Assembly (NCBI GenBank): GCA_050187415.1
Contig: JBFWXN010000006.1
Coordinates: 61,170 to 125,169 of the forward strand
Reading direction: 5' to 3'
DNA from: Ga0077555 sp050187415
GTDB taxonomy: Bacteria; Pseudomonadota; Alphaproteobacteria; Rhizobiales; Hyphomicrobiaceae
DNA length: 64,000 bases
Part shown: positions 35,736 to 45,564 of the stretch, in pieces
Numbering within the stretch: position 1 is the first letter of the stretch
Layout of the letters: each line of letters opens with the position of its first letter
Notes under the pieces: generated by a model
What the model saw: the letters and a program-made list of their open reading frames with translations, nothing else
Told to the model about the DNA's origin: nothing
Database searches by the model: none
Translations under genes and position numbers: made by a program

Positions 35736-37723
35736 ACGCGCACCCCTCCTGGAAACTGGATGATGGTGTCGTCGTCATCGCTGATGGATGGGCCAGATCC
35801 TGGCTGAGGCGTGGTCTCGGTTTCGCTCGGGTAATCGGCAAACAAAGGCAAGTCGTGAACCGTACGCGTCTTCGCTTTGCTCTTGGTGCGAGCGATCAGC
35901 AGAGTCCGCGGCGGGTCTTCCTCGCTGGCCGTCTTCTCCGACCAGGCCTTGTCGAGCTTGGGATGGGTGGTGCGTGCTTCGCTCGGCCAGTCGTGGGCAC
36001 GGATTGGAGGCGCGTCGGCATAACCGCCGGAAGAGAACAGCGGCGCTGGCAGGCGGCGCGCGATGAAATTCCGGTCGGCGTAGTATTGGAGCTTCTGGGC
36101 ACGGATTGGTGCCACGCCGGAAACGAGGACGAGTCCCTGATCCGCGGGCAACTGCAGAATCTCACCGGGCGTCAGCAGCGGTCGCGCGGTCTCCTGCTCC
36201 GATACGGTGACGTGCGACAGCCACGCAGCGAGACGCTTGCCGGATAGATTCTTCTGGGCGCGCAGCTCGGTCGCAGTCCCAAGCGCATCCGAGAGACGGC
36301 GTGCCGTGCGCTCGTCGTTCGGCGCGAAGGCGACGCGGACGTGGCAGTTGTCGAGAATGGCGTGGTTGGGACCGTAGGCCTTGTCGATCTGATGCAGGGA
36401 CTGGGCGACGAGGAAGGCGCGGACTCCGTAGCCGGCAAGGAAGGCGAGCGAGGATTCGAAGAAGTCGAGCCGGCCGAGCGCGGGGAACTCATCGAGCATC
36501 AGAAGGAGCCGGCGCTCGTTCTCTGGAGTGCTTGGCAAGGTTTCGGTCAGTCGTCGACCAATTTGGTTGAGGATCAACCGCACCAGCGGCCGCGTGCGGG
36601 AAATGTCCGATGGCGGCACGACCAGGTAGAGCGAAACGGGCCGCTCGGCGTTCATGAGGTCGGCGATCGACCAATCCGATGCCGCCGTGGTCGTGGCGAT
36701 GATGGGATCGCGATAGAGCCCCAGCAGGCTCATGGCCGTCGAAACGACGCCGGAGCGCTCGTTGTCGGCCTTGTTCAGCAGCTCGCGCGCCACCGATGCG
36801 ACCACGGGATGCACGATTGGAGTCGTATCCGTGCCCAGGTGGTTCGTCGTCAGCATGATCGAGAGCGTGCGCTGGATCGAGCGCGTGGGATCGGCGAGGA
36901 ACGTCGCGACTCTGGCGAGTGTCTTTTCCGACTCCGCATAGAGGACGTGCAGAATCGTGCCGACCAGCAACGCGTGCGCGGTTTTCTCCCAGTGGTCGCG
37001 CTGCTCTCGTGCGCCTTCCGGGTCGACGAGGATGTCGGCGATGTTCTGGACGTCGCGCACTTCCATCGATCCCTTGCGGACCTCGAACAGCGGATTGAAA
37101 CGCGCCGACAAGGGGTTGGTCGGATCGAACAGCAGGCAATGGGAGAAGCGCGAGCGCCATCCGGCGGTCAGGGTCCAGTTCTCGCCCTTGATGTCATGGA
37201 TGACGGCCGAATGGGGCCAGGTCAGCAGCGTCGGCACGACGAGGCCGACGCCTTTGCCGGAGCGCGTCGGCGCCACGGCGATGACATGCTCGGGACCATC
37301 GTGGCGTAGGTACTGGCCATTCCACAGGCCAAGCACGATGCCCTTCTCGCTGAGAAGTCCTGCATCCCGCACATCGTTGCCGTCCGCCCAGCGGGCCGAG
37401 CCGTAGGTTGTTATGGTGTTCTTACGGCTGGCCCGCCGGGCGGCTCCCCCTACAGCGACGGCGCCACCGGCAATTCCCCCGAACGCGGCAACGGCACCGG
37501 CGCGTGCAAACACGTCTGGCGCCTGACTGTCGAAAGCCAGCCACCAGACGAAGAGCTTCCACGGCGCGTAGAGTTTGAGACCGAAGAGCTCGCACCATGC
37601 CACACCGAGTGCCGGTTGATGCCCGAGCATCGTCGCAGCCCACTGTGTCGCTATGACGAGAGAGAGCGTCACCAGCGCGAGTGCGATGAGACCTTGAGTG
37701 ATCGCTGCACGAAGCGGAAGCAT
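35732..37723 (-). CDS. traG: type IV coupling protein TraG (VirD4-like)
   Basis: This 663-residue inner-membrane ATPase links the relaxosome to the secretion channel. N-terminal membrane helices lie at about residues 8-32 and 52-95. Walker A APTRSGKGVG is at 151-160, and LLLMLDEFPALG near residue 395 is Walker B. The acidic, disordered C-terminus (DDDDTIIQFPGG) is usual. The ATG at 37723 gives the hydrophobic N-terminus MLPLRAAITQG. It is probably the first gene of the operon that runs to int. Confidence 0.95.
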   Translation of the reverse strand: MLPLRAAITQGLIALALVTLSLVIATQWAATMLGHQPALGVAWCELFGLKLYAPWKLFVWWLAFDSQAPDVFARAGAVAAFGGIAGGAVAVGGAARRASRKNTITTYGSARWADGNDVRDAGLLSEKGIVLGLWNGQYLRHDGPEHVIAVAPTRSGKGVGLVVPTLLTWPHSAVIHDIKGENWTLTAGWRSRFSHCLLFDPTNPLSARFNPLFEVRKGSMEVRDVQNIADILVDPEGAREQRDHWEKTAHALLVGTILHVLYAESEKTLARVATFLADPTRSIQRTLSIMLTTNHLGTDTTPIVHPVVASVARELLNKADNERSGVVSTAMSLLGLYRDPIIATTTAASDWSIADLMNAERPVSLYLVVPPSDISRTRPLVRLILNQIGRRLTETLPSTPENERRLLLMLDEFPALGRLDFFESSLAFLAGYGVRAFLVAQSLHQIDKAYGPNHAILDNCHVRVAFAPNDERTARRLSDALGTATELRAQKNLSGKRLAAWLSHVTVSEQETARPLLTPGEILQLPADQGLVLVSGVAPIRAQKLQYYADRNFIARRLPAPLFSSGGYADAPPIRAHDWPSEARTTHPKLDKAWSEKTASEEDPPRTLLIARTKSKAKTRTVHDLPLFADYPSETETTPQPGSGPSISDDDDTIIQFPGGVRV

Positions 37724-38081
37724 GATGAGCGAACCTTTCGGACGGAATGATCGTCGCAACGAAAGGGTCGCAAGAGAGTGCGCGTTTATTCAATCCAGTA
37801 AATTGCGCTTGATTGTGCTGAAGTGTGCAAGGCCGTGCAGATTTTACGGCAAAATATCGGCGACGACGTTTGCGTGCGATCTTCGCATTCGAATTGCGAG
37901 CGGAAGAACGCCGCATGAAATGAGGCGCACATATACAGACGCACGACAGGCCGAAACGACAAACGAAAAAATTCTGCGATGTTATCTGCGTTGCTAGCGT
38001 CCGCACTGCGCAGCAGCACGCGCTGCGGAGCGGGAATCGCTCCGATGAATTTCATCGAAGATGTCTAGAGTGAAACGGCGC
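37724..38081. other. intergenic region upstream of traG
   Basis: This 358-bp AT-richer stretch (long A/T runs around 37785-37975) stands out from its GC-rich surroundings. No coding frame is convincing. It probably holds the promoter of the traG-int operon on the minus strand. As a relatively AT-rich non-coding block in an ICE, it is also one candidate for the transfer origin. Confidence 0.45.
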
Positions 38082-39008
38082 TCAAGCGCTGCCGCGCTTG
38101 CGGCAGTCGCACAGCGGAATGCCGCGCACCTTCGCCTTATCGGCGAGATTGTCGGTCACGCCAGAGCCTGGGAACACGACGACTCCAATCGGCATGGCAT
38201 CGAGAAGCTGGTCATTGCGCTTGAAGGGCGCAGCCTTCGCATGACGAGCCCAATCAGGCTTGAAGACGATCTGCGTCACCTTGCGGTTATCCGCCCAGCA
38301 GGCGGCGATCTTCTCGGCGCCGCGCGGCGCACCGCCGTGCAGCAGCACCATGTCCGGATGCTTGGCCTGGACCTTGTCGAGCATGGTCCAGATGTCGTGA
38401 TGATCATTGCAGTCGACGCCGCCGGCGAAGGCAATCCGGGTGCCCTTCGGGAGCAGCGTCTCGGCGTCGGCACGCCGGCGCGCATTGATGAACTCGCGGC
38501 TGTCGATCATCGCGGCGGTCATCGTCGTCCGGTTGACCATCGATCCCGAACGGGGACGCCAGACCGATCCAGTATGGACGCTGAACAGTTCGGCGGCGCC
38601 ATCGCGCATGAACTCCATGCTGTTGCGACGCTCGATCAGCGTCAAGCCTTCGGAGATCAGCTTCTCGAGTTCGACAGAGCGGACCTCGGAGCCGTCCTGA
38701 TCACGCTGACTTGTCCGCTGCGCGCTCTCGTTCCTGTCCAGGTCCTGCTCGATGCGGTCGATCCGGCGGTGGAACACGTTCACGACGGACCACATCATCG
38801 ACTCCAGATCGGGTTCCAGGCGGGTATCCGACAAGGTCGCGACGAGCGCATCGAACATGTCAGCAAGAGCGCCCCGGAGCTTGTCGGGCTCGGGCAGCGG
38901 ACGCGGATCCGCCTCATCGTCGAAGGGACGATGCGCATAGAGTGCGAGCTCTTCGAGCAGATGGGCCGTCGGGGATGCTGTGCCGTCAGGGAGATGATCG
39001 AAGGTCAT
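38082..39008 (-). CDS. DUF2493 (SLOG-superfamily, YspA-like) protein
   Basis: This 308-residue protein has a C-terminal half that contains RIAFAGGVDCNDHHDIW, LLHGGAPRGAEKIAACWADNR and VVVFPGSGVTDNLADKA. This is the DUF2493/YspA nucleotide-sensor-like Rossmann fold. The N-terminal half is helical and of unknown role. Members are common accessory genes of ICEs and plasmids. The ATG at 39008 begins MTFDHLPDGTAS. The 254 bp upstream hold no supported gene. Confidence 0.82.
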   Translation of the reverse strand: MTFDHLPDGTASPTAHLLEELALYAHRPFDDEADPRPLPEPDKLRGALADMFDALVATLSDTRLEPDLESMMWSVVNVFHRRIDRIEQDLDRNESAQRTSQRDQDGSEVRSVELEKLISEGLTLIERRNSMEFMRDGAAELFSVHTGSVWRPRSGSMVNRTTMTAAMIDSREFINARRRADAETLLPKGTRIAFAGGVDCNDHHDIWTMLDKVQAKHPDMVLLHGGAPRGAEKIAACWADNRKVTQIVFKPDWARHAKAAPFKRNDQLLDAMPIGVVVFPGSGVTDNLADKAKVRGIPLCDCRKRGSA

Positions 39009-39262
39009 GGAAGACGTCTCCTCAGCGAGGCCGCGCCCATCGCGGCCTTCCGGCGACGGATCAGCCGGGACCGGTTGGGGCCAGCACCCAAGGGCGAAGC
39101 CCGCAGGGCCGCAGCGCAGCGGAGGAGGGCAAGCGCGGCATTCAGCCGCGCGCCGCCCTTGCGGCCACGGCCGGTTCTGGCCCGATCGCCTCTTAGGAAG
39201 GCCGGGTGCGGCTCCGTCAGCGTGGAGGATTGTCCGTGCCGCTCGACCACGGACGGCGCAGA

Positions 39263-40315
39263 TCACAACCGGCCGGATGGCCCTGCGAGAAGAAAGCGCT
39301 CGACGTCGTCCGGCGAGATTTGTGGACGTATGAGGGCCCGCAGATCGTTGAGGCCGAAGGCGACGAGATCCTCGTTGAAGTCGCCGAGGCGCGGCGACAG
39401 CGGGATCGTCTCGATCCCGGCGGCCGCGGCGCGCGCGGTCAGAGTCGTCATGGCACCATCACCGGCAGGATCGATGTCGCGGGCGATATAGAGCCGCCGT
39501 AGCGTGTCCGGAAAGAGGATAGCCGACAGATGCGCGGCCGATAGCGCGGCCATCATCGACATGCCGGGCAATGCCATCCGCAAGGACAGCATTGTCTCGA
39601 TGCCCTCGCCGGCCGCCATGACGTCATGCGCTAGGCCGAAGCGGACCGCATGACCGAGCAGCAATCCCATGGCTTTGCGGGGTGTCTCGATTGGCGCCTT
39701 GCCGAGGCCGGACGGGTCGAGCCATGTGCGGTGCGCGCCAGTGATCAGGCCGCCGAGATCGGTGACGCTGGCGATCATCGCGGGCCAAGTCTGGGTCGGC
39801 CCATCATCGTCCGGGCGATGGTAGCAACGCGGATGATAGCGCAGCGCCCCGACATCGCGCAGATCGTCAATGCAGCGATGACGCAGATAAGTCGCCACCA
39901 ATGTGCCGTGGATCGGCTGCGACGCGGCGACGAGACGCCGGGCTGCTTCCGGCGAGCCGGTCGGCGCCGGCACCACATACCGCTTTTGCCGGGGATCGGG
40001 CTCCGGACGCGGCAGGCTGAGGAAGCGGCGCGCCTCGTCGGCAACATCGCGGAAGTCGACGAGCCCCAGGCTCTCGCGGATCACGTCGAGCAGATCACCA
40101 TGGCGCCCATCGGCGGCATCCGCCCACTTACCAGCCGCGCCGGGGCCGCTTTCTGGTCCAAACAACCGGACGTACATGGAGCGTCCTGGTGTGTTGTGCA
40201 CATCACCGACGATCCAATAGCGCCCCACGCGCCGGCCATTGGAGAGATACTGACGGCACACCGCCTCGGCCTCACGCGCGAGACGGTGTGCCAGATCACT
40301 GGCGGATGAGCTCAT
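39263..40315 (-). CDS. Toprim/DUF7146-type primase-like protein
   Basis: This 350-residue protein has an N-terminal region (RYWIVGDVHNTPGRSMYVRL, then KWADAADGRHGDLLDVI) resembling a CHC2-like primase fold without obvious zinc cysteines. The C-terminal toprim domain has MAAGEGIETMLSL and RRLYIARDIDPAGDGA (Glu then DxD). The family is widespread on alphaproteobacterial ICEs and is suspected of priming or DNA processing during transfer. The ATG at 40315 follows a short spacer from the 65-residue gene. Confidence 0.85.
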   Translation of the reverse strand: MSSSASDLAHRLAREAEAVCRQYLSNGRRVGRYWIVGDVHNTPGRSMYVRLFGPESGPGAAGKWADAADGRHGDLLDVIRESLGLVDFRDVADEARRFLSLPRPEPDPRQKRYVVPAPTGSPEAARRLVAASQPIHGTLVATYLRHRCIDDLRDVGALRYHPRCYHRPDDDGPTQTWPAMIASVTDLGGLITGAHRTWLDPSGLGKAPIETPRKAMGLLLGHAVRFGLAHDVMAAGEGIETMLSLRMALPGMSMMAALSAAHLSAILFPDTLRRLYIARDIDPAGDGAMTTLTARAAAAGIETIPLSPRLGDFNEDLVAFGLNDLRALIRPQISPDDVERFLLAGPSGRL

Positions 40316-40334
40316 GATCGCCTCGATGTAGGTG

Positions 40335-40532
40335 TCATAAGCGCCAGTACGAGACGATCTTCTGCGCCTCGCGATCGTAGTCGAGCATCTGCCGATAGAA
40401 GCGATGCCGAGCATCGCGCTGTGCGCGATCGCGACGTGCTGCGCGTTTCAACTTCTTGGCAGCCGCGCGGACGACGGCACGCCAACCGTCGTGGACTGTG
40501 ATGTCGAGGCGCAGGTAGGTGCCGTAGGTCAT
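40335..40532 (-). CDS. small conserved basic protein
   Basis: This 65-residue protein is rich in Arg/Lys/Ala (AAAKKLKRAARRDRAQRDARHRF). It sits 19 bp before the Toprim gene and 2 bp after the following DUF6915-like gene, in line with them. Its position and co-orientation in the cluster suggest a real gene. No function is known; nucleic-acid binding is only a guess from charge. Confidence 0.65.
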   Translation of the reverse strand: MTYGTYLRLDITVHDGWRAVVRAAAKKLKRAARRDRAQRDARHRFYRQMLDYDREAQKIVSYWRL

Positions 40533-40534
40533 GG

Positions 40535-40912
40535 TCAGGCACCTCCCTTCGCTGGAGAGACGGCGAACGGATCAAGCTGCCGGTGGAGCGGCTGCGCTCG
40601 GCCCATCCACGGCTCGGGGCGGATGCAGCGCACCCAGTCAGCAAAGCTCGGGATGAAGCCAAGGTCCTCGATGACATGCTGCTCGCCGACAAGCCGCACG
40701 GGCACGATGCGGCCGGTGGAGAGTGTCAATGTCGCGCCGAAGAAGCGTTCCAGCATGAAGATGCCTTCCGCGTGATGGCGTAGCGCCCGATGGCGAAAAT
40801 CAGCGGTTATCGACTTCGACTCGTCGAACCACGCGTGCAAGGGAAGATAGTCTTCGGCGACGCCGCCCCACTTCTTCACCGAGGAGAGGGCATGATGATA
40901 GGGATGTCCCAT
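40535..40912 (-). CDS. DUF6915-like conserved protein
   Basis: This 125-residue protein starts MGHPYHHALSSVKKWGG and contains WFDESKSITADFRHRALRHHAEGIF and LGFIPSFADWVRCI. The histidine-rich conserved segment suggests a metal or phosphate site, but no activity is established. It is a recurrent neighbour of ICE Toprim and ParB-like genes. The ATG at 40912 is chosen because the upstream frame is low-complexity. Confidence 0.72.
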   Translation of the reverse strand: MGHPYHHALSSVKKWGGVAEDYLPLHAWFDESKSITADFRHRALRHHAEGIFMLERFFGATLTLSTGRIVPVRLVGEQHVIEDLGFIPSFADWVRCIRPEPWMGRAQPLHRQLDPFAVSPAKGGA

Positions 40913-40922
40913 TGGAGCCTCC

Positions 40923-41402
40923 TCAGAAGATGTGCTGGAAGTATTCGATGTCGCTGTAGCGCGCGTTGTAGTCGAGCGTGACTGTGCGTTCGGCAACATC
41001 GAACGTGACTTCGCCGAAAGCGCCGTCGTTGATCTCCCAGCCCTGGTGCGTTTCTTCCAGGCAGTCGTAGACGACGTTTTCGATTGCGAGGCGAAGCGAC
41101 ACCCGCTCATGCTGGTGCTGGTCCGTATTCCAATCGGTTCGGAGCCAGGCGAGCTCGGCCTCGGGAATCTCGACGATGGCTTCATCGCACTTCGCCTCGC
41201 CGCCCTCGATCTGACCGCTGTCGCCGTAACCGTCGAAGCGCACAGTGACATGCGTGATGGCGGCGGCGGCAAGTGCGGCGAGTACGGCGTCCCGGTTGAT
41301 CGGGCGTGCCTCGGCCAGCAGACGATCGTGGATCGCGGATCGTGCAGTCACGTTATCCCAATTGATGGGCGGAACGAATGCTGAGGATTTGGGATCGGTC
41401 AT
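40923..41402 (-). CDS. DUF6878-like conserved protein
   Basis: This 159-residue acidic protein starts MTDPKSSAFVPPINWDNV. It contains ITHVTVRFDGYGDSGQIE and ENVVYDCLEETHQGWEINDGAFGEVTFDV. The composition and neighbours match small ICE proteins of the DUF6878 type. No catalytic motif is visible. It lies 10 bp before the DUF6915-like gene, likely in one transcript with ParB. Confidence 0.72.
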   Translation of the reverse strand: MTDPKSSAFVPPINWDNVTARSAIHDRLLAEARPINRDAVLAALAAAAITHVTVRFDGYGDSGQIEGGEAKCDEAIVEIPEAELAWLRTDWNTDQHQHERVSLRLAIENVVYDCLEETHQGWEINDGAFGEVTFDVAERTVTLDYNARYSDIEYFQHIF

Positions 41403-41493
41403 GATGGTCTCCTGAAACGGAAACGCCCGGCACAAGGCCGGGCGAGAGGGATGGAACGTCAGCGGACGGCCGAAGCCGTCCGCCGCGCGTCGG

Positions 41494-43491
41494 TCATTCC
41501 GCTGCGATTGCACGTGGCGCGTGATCAACATCCTTGGCCGTGGCGCTGCCCAGGCCCACCGTGCGCAATGGTTCGGGCAGCCAGCCGGTGCCGTCGAGCA
41601 AACGCTCGGCCTCCTTGGCCATCTCCGCCTTCTTCTGATGCGCGATGCGCTCGGCCGGCTTGTCGCCCTTGGCCTCGCGCACGGCATCGAGGATGCGGGC
41701 CTTGGTGACGCGGCCGAGGAACGCATCGACGGTCGGCTTCCAACCGGCAGCCGCCATGTCGAGCGCGACCGCGGACGCCAGACGGCCGGCGTGACGCAGG
41801 GCCTTCGGCCGCCGGTCGTAGGGCTGATGCACGGCATTGATCGTCAGCCCGATGCAATGCGCAAACAATGCCTGCCGGCTGTCGCTGTCGAGCTCTGCGA
41901 GCATGTCCCACAGATCGCCGCTGTCCTCGGGCATCTGCTCGTCCCAGGTCTTATGTCGTGCGTCGATGGCCTTGGCTGCCGGGGTATCGGCAAGCCCGGA
42001 CGTGTGGCCGAACAGGACACTCTTGGCGTCGATCTCGAGACACGTATCGAAGCCGTAGTGATAGAAGAGTTTTAGGCACAGCGCGTGCAAGGCCGCGCGC
42101 AACGCCACGTCCGGATCGTTCGCCACGGCTTCGCGCAATGCCAGCGTGCGATGCGCCGTCAGCTCGGTCATGAGGCGATCCGACAGAGGACGCATGCCAT
42201 CTTCCTCCTCGGGCTCATCGACGGCGTCGTCGTCCGAGTCGGAGTCCTCTTCCGCAGACGTCATGCGGCGACGATCCGACTCGTCGCCGTCGGCTTCTTC
42301 TTCGTCGATCGGTAGCTCGTCCTCGGGTCGCACATAGCCGCGCTCGATACGCAGTGCGCCGGTGCTGTCGATGCTGACGAAGGCGCCGGCGCGCGCGATG
42401 TCGTCGGACTCATAGACGACGGGGCGATCCTCCAACGCCTCCAAGGCGGTTTCGATCTCGCCGAGACGCTGGTCGATCTCCTCGGGAATCTCCTGCGCTT
42501 CCGCATACTCGGCCTCGAGATCGTCGAACTCGGCCTGCAGCGCATCACGGGTCGCGGCCTCCTCGTCGGTCAGCGGCACCTCGCGACCGCTGAGCTGGCG
42601 CAGGCCATGGCCGTAGCCGTACGGGAGCTCGGTTATGACCTCGATCCACTTCCAGCCCTCGGTCCGGATGGCATCGGCTTCGCGCTCGAGCTTCTCAGCG
42701 ACAAGCTTCTCGAGCAGAGGCGGTTCCTGCAGCCAGCCGCCGTCATCGGGCTCGAACAGGTCGCGCAGGATCGTGCCGCCGGCCTCCTCGTAGGCTTCCG
42801 TGCCGACGAACTGCGCACGCTTGTCGGAGGCGCGCACGGCGCCTTCGGTCAGCAGGCGACGGATATGGAACGGCTCCTTGTTATAGGAATGCTGCAGGGC
42901 GTCCCACACCTGCTCCTGCCGCTCATGATCCGGATTGACCGTGAAGCTCATGAGTTGGTCGAGCGTCATGCCGTCCTCGGCATAGACGTCGAGCAGCTTC
43001 GGCGACACCGCGGCGAGCCGCAGCCGCTGGCGCACGACGGTGACCGATACGAAGAAGGCGGCGGCGATCTCCTCCTCGGACTGGCCCTTCTCGCGCAAGG
43101 CGAGGAAGGCGCGGAACTGATCAAGCGGATGGAGTGGGGCCCTTTGGACGTTCTCCGCCAAGCTGTCCTCTTCGGCGATGCCGTCGGTGCGGATGATGCA
43201 CGGGATCGGTGCATTGCGCGGAAGCCGCTTGCGCTTCACCAGCAGCTCGAGGGCACGATAGCGACGGCCGCCGGCGGGAATCTCGTACATGCCGGTCTCG
43301 TTGCCGTCGTCGTCGAGTACCGGACGCACGGTCAGGCTCTGCAGGAGTGTACGACGGGCGATGTCCGCGGCGAGCTCCTCGATGGCGACGCCCGCCTTGA
43401 CGCGGCGGACGTTGGACTGGCTCAGGACCAGCTTGTTGAAGGGGATGTCACGCGAGATGCTGAGCGCGATCTTCGAACTTGGCTTTGCCAT
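41494..43491 (-). CDS. ParB/RepB/Spo0J-family protein (large ICE type)
   Basis: This 665-residue protein has a ParB/Srx domain with GGRRYRA at residues 74-80 and SLAENVQRAPLHPLDQF. A KorB/HTH-like segment (EEEIAAAFFVSVTVVRQRLRL) follows. A long C-terminal part includes acidic stretches and a coiled-coil stretch around residues 310-350. No ParA gene is adjacent, and large orphan ParB-like proteins are typical of alphaproteobacterial ICEs. It may act in maintenance or as a CTP-dependent or nuclease-like factor. The ATG at 43491 fits MAKPSSKI. Confidence 0.88.
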   Translation of the reverse strand: MAKPSSKIALSISRDIPFNKLVLSQSNVRRVKAGVAIEELAADIARRTLLQSLTVRPVLDDDGNETGMYEIPAGGRRYRALELLVKRKRLPRNAPIPCIIRTDGIAEEDSLAENVQRAPLHPLDQFRAFLALREKGQSEEEIAAAFFVSVTVVRQRLRLAAVSPKLLDVYAEDGMTLDQLMSFTVNPDHERQEQVWDALQHSYNKEPFHIRRLLTEGAVRASDKRAQFVGTEAYEEAGGTILRDLFEPDDGGWLQEPPLLEKLVAEKLEREADAIRTEGWKWIEVITELPYGYGHGLRQLSGREVPLTDEEAATRDALQAEFDDLEAEYAEAQEIPEEIDQRLGEIETALEALEDRPVVYESDDIARAGAFVSIDSTGALRIERGYVRPEDELPIDEEEADGDESDRRRMTSAEEDSDSDDDAVDEPEEEDGMRPLSDRLMTELTAHRTLALREAVANDPDVALRAALHALCLKLFYHYGFDTCLEIDAKSVLFGHTSGLADTPAAKAIDARHKTWDEQMPEDSGDLWDMLAELDSDSRQALFAHCIGLTINAVHQPYDRRPKALRHAGRLASAVALDMAAAGWKPTVDAFLGRVTKARILDAVREAKGDKPAERIAHQKKAEMAKEAERLLDGTGWLPEPLRTVGLGSATAKDVDHAPRAIAAE

Positions 43492-43582
43492 GGTGGTTCT
43501 CCACGGCGGGCGGCCGAGAGACTCTCTCTCGACCCCTGGCCCGCCGTGAAACCCACAACCGCTCTCTCACTCGCACCGCGCC

Positions 43583-43960
43583 TCACCCGCGCTCGCGCAA
43601 GGCTTCCGCCGCCTCCCGCAGACGCCGTTCGTCGAGCACGATGCGGCCAGCTCTACGTGCGGCTTCGGCATAGACCGAGAGCGGGAACGCGGCTTCGAAA
43701 TACAGGTCGCGCTCGATGCCCAATCCGAACGGCAAGCGAACCGAGGCCATCTCGACGAGGTTAAACGCACCTATCTCCGGACTACCGAAGCCAAGATCAG
43801 CGAGGCCGAAGAGTGTCTCCCCATCGTCATCGAGCTCGGTCGCAAGCCACGTGGCGGCACCGACGGGATTGAAGAACTTGACCACGGGGATGTGGTCGAC
43901 ATCGCGTTCGCGGCCGTTGGCCAACAGGCGATCGCGCAGCTCTGATGTGAGCAGGATCAT
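43583..43960 (-). CDS. DUF2958 protein
   Basis: This 125-residue protein starts MILLTSELRDRLLANGRE and contains HIPVVKFFNPVGAATWLATELDDDG and LFGLADLGFGSPEIG, the DUF2958 hallmark. It is confined to mobile elements and plasmids, and its function is unknown. The start overlaps the ardC stop by 4 bp, indicating coupled translation. A longer in-frame start upstream would lie inside ardC. Confidence 0.88.
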   Translation of the reverse strand: MILLTSELRDRLLANGRERDVDHIPVVKFFNPVGAATWLATELDDDGETLFGLADLGFGSPEIGAFNLVEMASVRLPFGLGIERDLYFEAAFPLSVYAEAARRAGRIVLDERRLREAAEALRERG

Positions 43961-44907
43961 GCCACGGCCCTCCGTGTGCTCGCGATCGCTTCGTCGGCCT
44001 GCGGCAGGAAGCCGAGCAGATAGTCCGCTGCCTTGCTCGCGAGCGAGGCGGCACGCACAATGGCGCGGTTGTCCTCGCGAAGTGCGTCGAGCCACGACGC
44101 AAGGTAGTCGGCGTGACGCACCGTCGGTGTGATGCCGAGCGAGGCACAGCAGAATGCGGCAGTCATTTCCGCGACCAGCTCCTCGAAGGCGTATTTGCGC
44201 GATCCGAACGAGCCCGTGAGGTCGCGGTTGAGGCGCGACGGGTGGCCTACCGCGTGCCCACATTCGTGAAGCGCCGTTCTGTGCCAGTTTCGGTGCTCGA
44301 AGAACGCGGCCGGCGGCGGCACCTGCACGTAGTCCTGTGAGGGATTATAGAAGGCGCGGTTTCCCCCGATGCGGAAATCGATGCCGGTCGCCTTGATCAG
44401 AGCCTCGACACGCGGCTCGATCGTGCCTCGCGGTGGAGGCGGCGCGGCCGTCGCAATCTTTTCCGGGAGATCATCGATCTGATCCGTATTGAAGACTGTG
44501 AACCGCTTCAGGAACGGAATCGCACGCGCTTCGCCGCCGCTCTGTGCGGCACGCCGCTTGGCATCATCGGGGATGAAGCGATCGGCATAGACGACCGTGG
44601 TGCCGCGCTCGCCCTGGCGCACGTGGCCACCAAGTGCGGCGGCCTGACGATAGGTCAGCCAGCTCTGGCCGCTGTATGCTTTTTCGATCACCTCACCCCA
44701 GAGGATGAGCACGTTTATCCCGGAGTAGGGCCGGCTCGTCGACGCATTCTTCGGAAGTGCGAGCTGCGCCTTGGCCGAGGGCGTGCTCCAGGGCTGAACC
44801 CAGGGGAAGCGGCCGGCTTCGAGCTCGGCGATGATCTTGTTGGTGATGTCGTCGTAGAAGCTGGTCCGGTCGGTGCCGGACGCTGCGCGCGTGGTCGATC
44901 TGGACAT
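43957..44907 (-). CDS. ardC: ArdC-like antirestriction protein (ssDNA-binding plus zincin)
   Basis: This 316-residue protein has an N-terminal ArdC ssDNA-binding domain (FYDDITNKIIAELEAGRFPWVQPW, then SGINVLILW). A metallopeptidase domain follows with HECGH at residues 214-218 and a downstream Glu in FEELVAEM. ArdC-type proteins protect incoming single-stranded DNA from restriction during conjugation. All metal ligands appear present. It is the first gene of the minus-strand maintenance block. Confidence 0.9.
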   Translation of the reverse strand: MSRSTTRAASGTDRTSFYDDITNKIIAELEAGRFPWVQPWSTPSAKAQLALPKNASTSRPYSGINVLILWGEVIEKAYSGQSWLTYRQAAALGGHVRQGERGTTVVYADRFIPDDAKRRAAQSGGEARAIPFLKRFTVFNTDQIDDLPEKIATAAPPPPRGTIEPRVEALIKATGIDFRIGGNRAFYNPSQDYVQVPPPAAFFEHRNWHRTALHECGHAVGHPSRLNRDLTGSFGSRKYAFEELVAEMTAAFCCASLGITPTVRHADYLASWLDALREDNRAIVRAASLASKAADYLLGFLPQADEAIASTRRAVA

Positions 44908-45564
44908 CGCGGGTCTCCGCGACGGGCCGGCGAGAGCCTCTCTCTCACCCCATCAGCCCGCCGCGCCGACCGCAGCTTTCCTCTGCCTCTCTCCGCGGCA
45001 GCCGGCCGGTGGCACCCACCCGGATGCGTTGCGATCGCGGCCTGCCATGTTGGTCGATGGCATGGATTGCCGAGCACCGTGACGTCGCACCGTCGTCGTC
45101 CTCTGCAACATCGCTCGCCGCGTTACTGCGTAACGCGGTGGCCGCCCTGAAGCGTCGCACTCATGCCGATGCTGGGCATCGCAACGTCGCGACATCATGG
45201 TCCGCGCCCGGTGACCGTTACCCGCCAGGGCAGAGACCCGCGACTCTTGCCGGGGCTCGCCTCCGGCAAGACGCGGGGCTCGGGCGAGCGGCCGCAGGCC
45301 GCGAGGTAGGGCCCGATAGCGGCCGCCACAGGCGGCCGCGAAGGCGCCCAAATGGGGCGTACCGCGACCGGCGATCACCTGAGAACACGTGTGGAGTGGC
45401 TGAGAGATGTCGCGCTAACTGGGGAGAAGCGCCTGTGGCTGCGGGCTATTTGTTAGAACTAACTAACTTATTAGCTCTTGATCGGATGGGAGAAACCCAA
45501 TTGAGACGGCAAAGCAGCCGCGGCGCGCCTTGCCGGCGGCGACGGCCATGGGTTCGGGAGGACG
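44908..45564. other. intergenic region between ardC and the AbiE/ubiquitin-like operon
   Basis: No frame here shows family similarity or a good start site. It must hold the ardC promoter (minus) and part of the AbiEi promoter (plus). Near the right end, an AT-rich block (45445-45480) contains the inverted repeat GTTAG-AA-CTAAC (45452-45463). The remainder is GC-rich and featureless to my reading. Confidence 0.5.

Noticed and set aside
38061..39491. Long plus-strand open frame opposite DUF2493
   Set aside because: It is the antisense of the DUF2493 and Toprim genes, Arg-rich, without family motifs. Long antisense frames are common in this GC-rich DNA.
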